Assembly: GCA_964639275.1 (NCBI GenBank)
Contig: CAZXCQ010000019.1
Coordinates: 1-36,978 of the forward strand
DNA from: CAZXCQ01 sp964639275
GTDB taxonomy: Bacteria; Desulfobacterota; DSM-4660; Desulfatiglandales; Desulfatiglandaceae
DNA: 36,978 bases
Direction: 5' to 3'
The position numbers and the translations under genes were made by a program. A model generated the notes under the pieces. It ran no database searches. It worked only from the letters and a program-made list of their open reading frames with translations, and was not told where the DNA came from. Numbering within the stretch: position 1 is the first letter of the stretch; every line of letters begins with the position of its first letter. Below are positions 23,985 through 31,698 of the stretch, one piece after another.

Positions 23985-26437
23985 AAAGGAAGATAAAGGT
24001 ATTGCGCATCATCACGCGTCTGAATATAGGGGGGCCGTCGATCCATGTAAGTCTGCTTTCATATGGGCTCGACCCGGAACAGTTTGAAACAGTCCTGATT
24101 GGCGGAAAAGTCCCCCAGATTGAAGGGGATATGGGCTATGTTGCAGACAGACTTGGGGTAAGGCCGGTCATTGTCCCCTCGCTGGGAAGGGAGATCAGGC
24201 TGCTGCAGGATATCAGATGCCTGTTAGAGCTCGTGAGAATCCTTGGTCAAGAAAAGCCCGACATCGTTCATACCCATACGGCCAAGGCTGGGACGCTCGG
24301 GAGGATCGCTGTCTTTTTACACAACCGGTTTCGTAAGAAGAAGGTCCTGGTAGTCCACACATTTCACGGCCACGTGCTGCATGGGTATTTCAGCCGTGGG
24401 AAGTCCCGGATGTTTATCTGGGCGGAGCGCCTTCTGGCAAAAGCAAGCGATGCGATCATTGCCATAAGTGAAAGCCAGACGAGGGAATTGATCCGCAAGT
24501 ACCGGATCGCGCCGGCGAGCAAGTTCCGAACCGTAAGATTGGGGTTTGATCTGGCCCCCTTTTTCTCGGCAGAAAAGGCAAGGGGGCAATTTAGGGCGAG
24601 CCTTGGCGTTGACGGGAAGACGGTTCTGATCGGTATTATCGGAAGACTCGTTGCAATAAAGAACCATAAGATGTTTTTGGATGCGGCAAAGATTTTTGTC
24701 GACAAAAACCCTGGCATTCAGGTGAAGTTTGTTATCATCGGGGACGGCGAGTTGAGAAACGAACTCATTTCCTATGCTGATCAACAGAAGCTCACCGATC
24801 ACGCGATATTTTTTGGATGGGAAAGAGATCTGCCTCGTGCCTATGCTGATCTGGATATCCTGGCCTTGACGTCCATAAACGAGGGAACACCTGTCTCCAT
24901 CATAGAGGCCATGGCAAGTTCTGTCCCGGTTATTTCCACAGATGCCGGTGGTGTGCGAGACCTGCTAGGGTCTCCACGGGCCAAGGCCCACCATGATGGA
25001 TTTGAGGTCTGCGAGCGGGGCCTAATGTGTCAACAAAGGAATTCCAAGGGGTTGGCCGAAGGGGTCAGATTTCTCCTTATGGACCCTCAGACCCGGAAAG
25101 AGTGTACAAATGCGGCACGACGCTTTGTTGGCCGTGCCTATGCCAAAGAGAGGCTTTTTCGAGAGGTGGAGGCAACCTATCTGGGTTTGCTCAAGGAAAG
25201 ACATGAGGGCGCGATACCGAGAGAGGAAGCCCCGGATTCTCTCTCGCTGTCCCCACCTCCCCTCAGGGTGCTGCAAGTCTACAAAGACTACTACCCCCCC
25301 GTTATTGGTGGCGTGGAGGGACACATCAATTTGCTGGCTAACAGCCTGAGAGACAAAGGGGTCGAGGTAGAGGTCCTTGTATCAAACACCCGTGCAAGGC
25401 TCGAAACAGAAACCATCGATGGAATCCGGGTAACCAAGGTGCCTCAACTGGGCAGGTTTGCCTCTGCTCCCCTGAATGTCACCTTTCATCACTGGTTGAG
25501 GAGATTGGGGAGAGACGCTGATGTCTTTCACTTCCACTTCCCGAATCCTACGGCCGAAATAGCCTCGCTCCTTGCCAGGCTCAACAAGAAGATCGTGGTG
25601 ACCTACCACAGCGACATCATCAGACAGGCAAAACTTGCCAAATTGTATTCTCCATTTATGCGGAAATTTTTGAGAAACTCAAGAACGATAGTAGCGACCT
25701 CCCCCAACTATGTTCAATCTTCCCCCATATTGGCTCAATTTCAAGGAAAATGCACTTTGATCCCGTTTGGGATTGATCTGACAAGATTTGAACTCAGCCC
25801 TGAAATGATGACAGAGGTGACCGCTATCCGCCAGGCCTATGGAGATGCCATTATCCTGTTCATTGGGCGGTTTAGATATTATAAAGGACTATATGTTCTG
25901 ATCGGGGCAATGAAAGAGGTACGCGGGAAGCTCCTGCTCATCGGCAGTGGCCCCATGGAAGGGGAGCTGAAGAAACAGGTTGCTGTCGATAATGAATTGA
26001 AAAAGAAGATTTTCTTCCTCGGTGAACTCTCAGACCAAGGAGTGGTTAGCCATCTCCAGGCCTGTGACATTTTTGTTCTCCCGTCCGTTGCCCGCAGCGA
26101 GGCCTTTGGCATTGTTCTGCTGGAGGCCATGGCATGTAGCAAACCCCTGGTTTCCACCGAGCTTGGTACGGGCACCTCCTTTGTAAATCGGCATCAGGAG
26201 ACAGGGTTGGTGGTTCCACCAAATGATGTTGAGGCGCTGGCCGGAGCAATCAATTTTCTGCTCTCAAACCCTGACATCCGGGAGAAGTACGGGAAGGCTG
26301 CCCGTCGGCGCGTGGAAGAATATTTTACCAAGGAAGAGATGGTTGAAAAAGCGATCCGGGTCTATCAAGAAGTTCAGGGTTGGCATGAAACCCGGACACC
26401 GAAACCTCAAACCCACTGTAAACGGGAAAACCCGTGA
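23981..26437 (+). CDS. Fusion of two GT4 glycosyltransferases
   Basis: This 818-residue protein contains two complete GT-B units. The first (residues 1 to about 415) starts KVLRIITRLNIGGPSIHVSL, has TFHGHVLHGYF near 127 and the donor motif in SINEGTPVSIIEAM near 296. The second (about 428-818) starts LRVLQVYKDYYPPVIGGVEG, has VTYHSDIIRQ near 540 and the donor motif in SEAFGIVLLEAM near 703. Both lie in one frame, joined by a short linker around PREEAPDSLSLSPPP. ATG 23981 is chosen for its ATGA overlap with the previous stop. Each half is normally a separate gene of 370-420 residues. It probably adds two successive sugars. Confidence 0.88.
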   Translation: MKRKIKVLRIITRLNIGGPSIHVSLLSYGLDPEQFETVLIGGKVPQIEGDMGYVADRLGVRPVIVPSLGREIRLLQDIRCLLELVRILGQEKPDIVHTHTAKAGTLGRIAVFLHNRFRKKKVLVVHTFHGHVLHGYFSRGKSRMFIWAERLLAKASDAIIAISESQTRELIRKYRIAPASKFRTVRLGFDLAPFFSAEKARGQFRASLGVDGKTVLIGIIGRLVAIKNHKMFLDAAKIFVDKNPGIQVKFVIIGDGELRNELISYADQQKLTDHAIFFGWERDLPRAYADLDILALTSINEGTPVSIIEAMASSVPVISTDAGGVRDLLGSPRAKAHHDGFEVCERGLMCQQRNSKGLAEGVRFLLMDPQTRKECTNAARRFVGRAYAKERLFREVEATYLGLLKERHEGAIPREEAPDSLSLSPPPLRVLQVYKDYYPPVIGGVEGHINLLANSLRDKGVEVEVLVSNTRARLETETIDGIRVTKVPQLGRFASAPLNVTFHHWLRRLGRDADVFHFHFPNPTAEIASLLARLNKKIVVTYHSDIIRQAKLAKLYSPFMRKFLRNSRTIVATSPNYVQSSPILAQFQGKCTLIPFGIDLTRFELSPEMMTEVTAIRQAYGDAIILFIGRFRYYKGLYVLIGAMKEVRGKLLLIGSGPMEGELKKQVAVDNELKKKIFFLGELSDQGVVSHLQACDIFVLPSVARSEAFGIVLLEAMACSKPLVSTELGTGTSFVNRHQETGLVVPPNDVEALAGAINFLLSNPDIREKYGKAARRRVEEYFTKEEMVEKAIRVYQEVQGWHETRTPKPQTHCKRENP

Positions 26438-26483
26438 ACGGTTACATATGAACCTGTTCGGTTCCCGATTATCCGGGTTAGAG

Positions 26484-27341
26484 TTATTTGTGGATCTCTC
26501 TGACCAACTCGCCTCCAAAAACCCCCTTGGCAAAATAGTAAGCCATCTCGAGTAACACCTTTTCAAGTTTCAGGAAACTCAGAAAAGAACAGTCCCCTTC
26601 AAAGAAGTACCAGAGGCTTTTAACCGAATTTGTAAAGGGCATTATCGCCGCTTTGGTCGCTGCCTTCCATAGGCCCTTGAGGATTCTAAAGGATTGACCG
26701 GCCCTAAGAGACTTTATGTGTAACAACTCATCCCTGTCCCCCTCGTGAAACCCAAGGATTTTCTTGATCCCGACCGTTTTCAGGCCTGCCCTCCTGACGC
26801 TTTCATAGATGAACAAGTCTTCAGAGCCATGAATATTTATCAGTTTTTCTCGAACATCAGTAATCAGCTCCCGTCTTATCAATGTATTTGAAAATGCTGC
26901 GCCTCCGATTCTCTTCAATTGCCAGGCAAAGAATGAAGCGTACGGTTCACTGTATCTCCCTTCCAGGATCCCCGCGACCAGACCGACGTCGCGCCGGTGT
27001 AAGAACTTGGAGACCTCATTCCACCATTGTGGATAAAGGTATACATCGCTATCAATTATCGCTATCCATTTTGACTGGCTCTCCTCGGCCTGTCTTGCCC
27101 TGACAGCACCCAATAGCCCCGGCTGTGTCACTGTCCTAATGAACGGAAATTTTTGCCCATAATGGCTTAGAATGGCAATGGTAGTATCCGTTGATTCGTT
27201 ATCTACCGCGATGATCTCAGCTATTCGCTTGTGGGGGATCACCTTGATGATACAATCAAGGCATGTTCCAATGGTATTTTCAGAGTTCCGGCTAGCAATG
27301 GAAATGGTTATTTTTTCCAAGATCTCACCATCGGGCCCCAA
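26484..27341 (-). CDS. GT2 glycosyltransferase
   Basis: This is a family 2 glycosyltransferase of up to 285 residues with KITISIASRNSENTIGTCLD near the start, IIAVDNESTDTTI near 42, the metal motif IIDSDVYLYP near 94, and HGSEDLFIYESVRRAG near 169. The start is uncertain: TTG at 27341 overlaps the preceding gene by 34 bp, and TTG at 27320 (278 residues, GGTGAG just upstream) overlaps by only 13 bp and begins closer to the usual family start. It is the last gene of the minus-strand group with the flippase and ends 47 bp from the convergent double glycosyltransferase. No terminator is evident there. Confidence 0.82.
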   Translation of the reverse strand: MGPDGEILEKITISIASRNSENTIGTCLDCIIKVIPHKRIAEIIAVDNESTDTTIAILSHYGQKFPFIRTVTQPGLLGAVRARQAEESQSKWIAIIDSDVYLYPQWWNEVSKFLHRRDVGLVAGILEGRYSEPYASFFAWQLKRIGGAAFSNTLIRRELITDVREKLINIHGSEDLFIYESVRRAGLKTVGIKKILGFHEGDRDELLHIKSLRAGQSFRILKGLWKAATKAAIMPFTNSVKSLWYFFEGDCSFLSFLKLEKVLLEMAYYFAKGVFGGELVREIHK

Positions 27342-28159
27342 GAAAGGGATCTAAGAATAGGCAACCGTCTCTTGAGTCTGACGACTTGATAGCCTATGAG
27401 TCCAAATTTCAGTTTGTTGATCCGCGATCTTACCAGATCAGATTTGGGTCTTACCGCCCTTCTGGTGGACTCGAAAGGGAGGCCAATTGCTCTAAAAAGT
27501 GTCTCAGCATTTGGAACCCACCGACCCTTCTCAACCATGTGTATATAGGGGATTGCCGGATAGCGGATAACAGCGTAATGATCGATCCTAGGAATAAATT
27601 GGTTTTCGAAGTCCCATATGTCCCCATCGAGTCTGAGCATGTCCAGGAGATGATTTCTCTCCCATATTGCCGCCTGTAATGATGAATAATAGGGCCTTCC
27701 TTTTTTGATTCTCTCTACGGCTTCGGAGCTATACTTTCTGGTCAATCGTTTCCCGAGGGAGGGAAGCCAGGCACGATGGAGTGGCCTGAGACACAGATAA
27801 GAAAACTTTTTCATGATTACTTCTTGCACTACCGTCTCCACACGCCTGTTGTCCACCCGTGAAATAATTAAAAAGTCATCCAGGAGGAGCAAAATATATT
27901 GAAGCCTCTCTGGAAGGGCCTCAATTTGAAGGTATAGCTCAGTTTTCCAGCTACTTACAGGGGCGTAGACGGCATGGAAATCTTCGGGCAGGGCGACAGT
28001 TGGGGTATTTAGACCAACATAGCTTTCAAAAGGAAGATCAGGCCAGAACTTCTGGTATGAAGGGCAGACTTGAAAAAACACATCCCTGGTATTATCACTG
28101 CTGCATACAAACAGACAGACGTTTGAAAAATCATTCTCCTCTTGGTGGGTCTTTTTCAT
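27308..28159 (-). CDS. Glycosyltransferase-like protein of unnamed family
   Basis: This 283-residue protein is soluble. It starts with a beta strand (VCLFVCSSDNTRDVF) and has YQKFWPDLPFESYVG near 36, then SSWKTELYLQIEALPERLQY and ILLLLDDFLI near 88-98. The paired aspartates after a hydrophobic strand look like the metal-binding centre of a GT-A fold. I recall similar uncharacterised proteins in capsule and phage sugar clusters but cannot name the family. It starts three bases after the flippase stop and overlaps the next glycosyltransferase, so it belongs to that operon. An alternative is a sugar-modifying transferase. Confidence 0.6.
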   Translation of the reverse strand: MKKTHQEENDFSNVCLFVCSSDNTRDVFFQVCPSYQKFWPDLPFESYVGLNTPTVALPEDFHAVYAPVSSWKTELYLQIEALPERLQYILLLLDDFLIISRVDNRRVETVVQEVIMKKFSYLCLRPLHRAWLPSLGKRLTRKYSSEAVERIKKGRPYYSSLQAAIWERNHLLDMLRLDGDIWDFENQFIPRIDHYAVIRYPAIPYIHMVEKGRWVPNAETLFRAIGLPFESTRRAVRPKSDLVRSRINKLKFGLIGYQVVRLKRRLPILRSLSWGPMVRSWKK

Positions 28160-28162
28160 ACA

Positions 28163-29680
28163 CTAAGCAACCCAGAGTGTAAGCTTTTGGGCCAACTTTG
28201 ATCGAACGCTCTTAAGGGTGATCAAACTGCCTGCCCCGCCCATTGTTGCACATGTGCCAATCACAAGGCACTGTTCAACTGTTCCCGCCGGGACAGGAAT
28301 CAAAAGGAAAAGAATTCCGATAATCGCACCACTCACCACTAAGGGGATACCCGTATCTTTGAGGTACCACTCAAGTAGGCCTTCGCGCAACAATCGCTTG
28401 TGGGCCATGTGGGCCACGAAGGTAAAACCAAACAAGTTGTAAAAAACCCAGGTGACAGGAGCCCCTGATAACCCTATCATCGAAGTAAGCCACCACATGG
28501 CCAGGGGGAAACATAGTAACCATGATAGGTTTGTGTAAAAAACCAGACCTGTCCAGCCTGTAGCAAACTGCAAATTAATCGGGAGGTTAAAAAGAGAGTT
28601 AAGGATTGTTCCCATCACCAATATTCGTAGGACGTTTTCAAGGGCTACAGCCTGCTCGGGTGCCCCTAACCAAATGGCCAGTATTTCCCTGGAGAAAAAC
28701 AACACACATATCCCCACCGGCAACATGATTGCAGCCATAAGTTTACACGTATTATGATAGAATGAGACAAGTCTTTCCTTATCATGTCTCCCCCACAGCT
28801 GGGCATAACGAGGGAAGGCGGCGGTAGTGATTGGATAGGTAAGAAAGAAAACGCCCCCTGCGATCGTCCACATAGCGCTATAGTACCCAAAAGTCTCTAA
28901 AGAGAACATCTTGCTGACGAACAGTTTGTCCGCCTGTGAAAGGGCAACGTTGGTTATGACGACACCTGTCATTCCTGCTGCAAAACGCCAGATGTTTTTT
29001 ATCTGTTTGAGTTGGAAATGGGTCTTATCAGAAGAGTGCGGTAGTCTTCTTTGCAGGACATACCCCGTAAGTGCTGTTTGACCCAGTTCAGCTATCAGAT
29101 TCCACATAAAAAATACCATTACATCCTTTGAGATAACCAAGAGCGCAGCTACTGCGCCCAGATTCTTCACCGTAACGGTGATAATAGTTATGACATTCAA
29201 GATAACCTGACGCTGCAATCCGATAAGGGCACCACTATAAAGAGAAAATGGCATTCGGGCAGCGATTACCAGGCCCATCATAACTATTACGTATTGAATC
29301 TCTTTTCTGGAAAGCATATCTGGATTAAACCAGCGGGCAGCGAGAGGTCTTGCGCTGACAACAACGATGGCGGCGGCAAGGATCGCCAGACCAAAATAGA
29401 GCACTTCCAGAGTACGTACCAGGTTGCGCATCTGCCCAGCAGTTTTCACGTTGGAGGAGCTTGATAATCGAGCGAGCTCTCTGGTTGCAGTGGTTCCAAG
29501 CCCCATTTCCAGAAGGGAGAGCATCATCTGGAGGCTGATATAGAAGCCCACAAGTCCGTATGCCTCTGCGCCCAGGAGTCGGATATACACCGGCACAAAG
29601 GCGAGTGCCATCCCTGCGGTCCATAACCGACCCGCGAAGTTGGCCATAACGTTGTGAGCTACCCTCGGCTCGGTGTTCAT
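28163..29680 (-). CDS. Wzx-type oligosaccharide flippase
   Basis: This 505-residue integral membrane protein has about fourteen hydrophobic segments and the MOP/polysaccharide-transport pattern. It begins VAHNVMANFAGRLWTAGMAL and continues with VYIRLLGAEAYGLVGFYISL, which is the family signature, and GTTATRELARLSS follows near 65. It would flip the lipid-linked repeat unit across the inner membrane. It is the first gene of the minus-strand group, with a plausible promoter about 80 bases upstream. No clear Wzy polymerase or Wzz chain-length regulator is seen in the window, so these may be elsewhere. Confidence 0.88.
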   Translation of the reverse strand: MNTEPRVAHNVMANFAGRLWTAGMALAFVPVYIRLLGAEAYGLVGFYISLQMMLSLLEMGLGTTATRELARLSSSSNVKTAGQMRNLVRTLEVLYFGLAILAAAIVVVSARPLAARWFNPDMLSRKEIQYVIVMMGLVIAARMPFSLYSGALIGLQRQVILNVITIITVTVKNLGAVAALLVISKDVMVFFMWNLIAELGQTALTGYVLQRRLPHSSDKTHFQLKQIKNIWRFAAGMTGVVITNVALSQADKLFVSKMFSLETFGYYSAMWTIAGGVFFLTYPITTAAFPRYAQLWGRHDKERLVSFYHNTCKLMAAIMLPVGICVLFFSREILAIWLGAPEQAVALENVLRILVMGTILNSLFNLPINLQFATGWTGLVFYTNLSWLLCFPLAMWWLTSMIGLSGAPVTWVFYNLFGFTFVAHMAHKRLLREGLLEWYLKDTGIPLVVSGAIIGILFLLIPVPAGTVEQCLVIGTCATMGGAGSLITLKSVRSKLAQKLTLWVA

Positions 29681-29916
29681 GCCACCCCCTTCAATCGCCT
29701 GGCATACGTTAGAAGGCCTCTCAAGGTACTTTCCATGTCACCGAAAGTCGCTGAAGAATATTAGTGTATTTTTGTAACAAATTCAAGTTGATGATACTTT
29801 TCTACCTGTTCTTTTCAGCGGTTTGTTCTTCAGAATGGCCTGAAAGAAGAGATCTGAATAGAATTCCACCCGCGTGTGTCTGTTTGAAGCACCGATAAGG
29901 AGTCGGAAGACGTCCT
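29681..29916. other. Divergent intergenic region
   Basis: This 236-bp stretch separates the divergent flippase and GT4 genes and should hold promoters for both. The minus-strand promoter is listed separately. For the plus strand the best candidate is TTGTAA at 29772 followed after 17 bases by TACTTT, which is poor. No gene is seen. Confidence 0.5.
29758..29786 (-). promoter_or_regulatory. Possible promoter for the flippase operon
   Basis: On the minus strand TTGAAT (plus 29781-29786) is followed after exactly 17 bases by TAATAT (29758-29763), each matching four of six consensus bases. It lies about 80 bases before the flippase ATG, in an AT-rich stretch. Confidence 0.4.
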
Positions 29917-31050
29917 GTGATTAAGATTATGCACATCATTACTGACCTTGATATTGGCGGAGCAGAAATGACTCTCTATAGGGTCCTGTCCCGCCTCGAT
30001 AAGCAAAGATTCAAAAACATGGTCGTCAGCCTCAGACCCTGTGGACTTTTGGGCGAGAACATCCAATCTTTGGGTATTCCAGTATATGGTCTCGGGATGA
30101 ACCCAGGCATGGTTCCCATAATGTCTCTCTTCCGTCTTGTGAAATTGGTCCTTTCCTGGAGACCGCGCATCATACAGACATGGCTCTACCACGCTGACCT
30201 TATCGGAATCCTGATAGCAAAGGCCACAGGGGTAAAGAAGGTAGTGTGGAACATCCGTTGTTCTGATATGCATCTTCAGCATTACGCAGGGTCCACACGC
30301 TGTGTTCTTAAGGTGTGTGCCATTCTTTCACGTCTTCCCCAGGCAGTCATTACAAATTCACATTCTGCAAAGGAATACCATGAGGGGGCAGGGTACCATC
30401 CGAAGCAATTCATGGTCATTCCAAATGGTTTTGATACAAGCAATTTTTTCCCTGAAGGAAATGCCAGGTCTCGTTTATGTGAGGAATTGGGAATTCCAAA
30501 AGACAATGTCTTGGTCGGGCTGGTTGCTCGGTTTGATCCGATGAAAGATCATAAGACGTTTCTTAGGGCGGCGAGCAGGGTAGGGGAAAGATATCCAGGT
30601 GTCCATTTTATTCTGGTAGGCCGCGGAGTGGATACCAGAAATAGAACTCTCTGGCGATGGATAAATGAGGAAAGACTGAATTCTCGTGTTCATCTCTTGG
30701 GGCAACAGCAGGAAATCCACAGAATATTGGCCGGTCTGGATGTTGCCTGTTCTTCTTCGTCCTTTGGTGAGGGCTTTTCTAATACCATAGGGGAGGCCAT
30801 GGCTTGCGCTGTACCTTGTGTCGTTACGAATGTCGGGGATTCAGCGAGGATTGTGGGTGAGACAGGAAAGGTGGTCCCTCCCAAGACCCCCGATGCCCTG
30901 GCCAATGCTATCATTGAGCTTCTGGAACTTCCCTTTGAGGAACGACAAGAGTTGGGGAATGCCGCAAGGGAAAGAGTCCGTAAGTGTTATTCCCTAGATA
31001 AGACTGTAAGGGATTACGAAAAAGTATATTTAAGCATTGCAGGCCGTTGA
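29917..31050 (+). CDS. GT4 glycosyltransferase
   Basis: This 377-residue GT-B enzyme starts IKIMHIITDLDIGGAEMTLY, which is typical of GT4 proteins. Further marks are TWLYHADLIG near 88, the mid-protein VIPNGFDTSNFFPEG near 168, LVGLVARFDPMKDHKTFLRA near 198, and the donor motif in SFGEGFSNTIGEAMACAVP near 280. The start is GTG 29917, with GGAAG about eight bases upstream. It stands alone on the plus strand between two minus-strand groups. Substrate unknown. Confidence 0.88.
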   Translation: MIKIMHIITDLDIGGAEMTLYRVLSRLDKQRFKNMVVSLRPCGLLGENIQSLGIPVYGLGMNPGMVPIMSLFRLVKLVLSWRPRIIQTWLYHADLIGILIAKATGVKKVVWNIRCSDMHLQHYAGSTRCVLKVCAILSRLPQAVITNSHSAKEYHEGAGYHPKQFMVIPNGFDTSNFFPEGNARSRLCEELGIPKDNVLVGLVARFDPMKDHKTFLRAASRVGERYPGVHFILVGRGVDTRNRTLWRWINEERLNSRVHLLGQQQEIHRILAGLDVACSSSSFGEGFSNTIGEAMACAVPCVVTNVGDSARIVGETGKVVPPKTPDALANAIIELLELPFEERQELGNAARERVRKCYSLDKTVRDYEKVYLSIAGR

Positions 31051-31054
31051 TTTG

Positions 31055-31070
31055 CAGGGGCTGACCCCTG
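31055..31070. terminator. Hairpin between convergent genes
   Basis: CAGGGG-CTGA-CCCCTG is a perfect six-pair stem just after the GT4 stop, facing the convergent DUF5989 gene. It lacks a T-run on either strand, so termination is only a possibility. Confidence 0.3.
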
Positions 31071-31133
31071 ATGTCAATCTGCCATAACTTAATCTGGACG
31101 ATGTTCAAAATTACGAGTAAGCCATCAAGCAGG

Positions 31134-31292
31134 CTAAAACAGCGCATAGATAAAGGGGGCAACCGCACTGCCTTCCGTAAAAACGATCAAGGCGCTAAAC
31201 AGGCCCAAAATGATCAGAATGGGAAGCAGCCAATATCGCTTTCTGACTTTCAGGAATTCCCAGAATTCTCTTATGATGGATTGATTTGCCAT
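31134..31292 (-). CDS. DUF5989 family small membrane protein
   Basis: This 52-residue protein begins MANQSIIREFWEFLKVRKRY, followed by one hydrophobic helix (WLLPILIILGLFSALIVF) and the ending SAVAPFIYALF, all characteristic of the DUF5989 family. The function is unknown, but such proteins regularly sit next to SxtJ-like and carbamoyltransferase genes, as here. The ATG lies 10 bases after the SxtJ-like stop, with GAGG at good spacing. It is the last gene of this group. Confidence 0.8.
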   Translation of the reverse strand: MANQSIIREFWEFLKVRKRYWLLPILIILGLFSALIVFTEGSAVAPFIYALF

Positions 31293-31302
31293 GTCGGTTA
31301 CC

Positions 31303-31698
31303 TCAGTATCGTTTTAAGAAACGTTCCTTGGACTGGGCGGGTTCTGGACGGGAGACCCAGTAAGACGAGACCTGTCTGTCCGGCCTGGTCGGCAGAGGGG
31401 CCCCTCCAAAAATGCGCTTGATCAGACCGGAAGGGGTGATTACCAGATAATAGGCCAGGGTCAGGATCAAGGTGGTTACAACCCTGCCCAGCTTATGGCC
31501 CATTTTTACCCAGAGAGAATAAAAAGGCCTCAACTGGAAAGGAAACAGAACGAACCCAAGGCCTGCCGCAGACAAGAGGCCAAATAGGTAGGTAGGCAGG
31601 GATCTTTCCAGCAAGACCCCCAAAATAGACAGGCATCCAAAAAAAACCAGCGCTACAAACCCAAATTTTCGTATCTCTCGCGCATCAGTCGAGTTCAA
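31303..31698 (-). CDS. SxtJ family membrane protein
   Basis: This is a small membrane protein of about 131 residues with hydrophobic segments in FGFVALVFFGCLSILGVLL and TYLFGLLSAAGLGFVLF and a third in VTTLILTLAYYLVITPSGLI. PSGLIKRIFG is the family's conserved tail. SxtJ-like proteins are of unknown function and accompany carbamoyltransferases. I prefer the TTG at 31698, which has GGAG eight bases upstream and overlaps the preceding stop by 14 bp. An ATG at 31743 in the same frame would give 146 residues but a 59-bp overlap. Confidence 0.75.
   Translation of the reverse strand: MNSTDAREIRKFGFVALVFFGCLSILGVLLERSLPTYLFGLLSAAGLGFVLFPFQLRPFYSLWVKMGHKLGRVVTTLILTLAYYLVITPSGLIKRIFGGAPLPTRPDRQVSSYWVSRPEPAQSKERFLKRY

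Noticed and set aside
26438..26483. Hairpin between the convergent glycosyltransferases as a terminator
   Set aside because: The CCCG/CGGG stem is only four pairs and no T-run follows on either strand.
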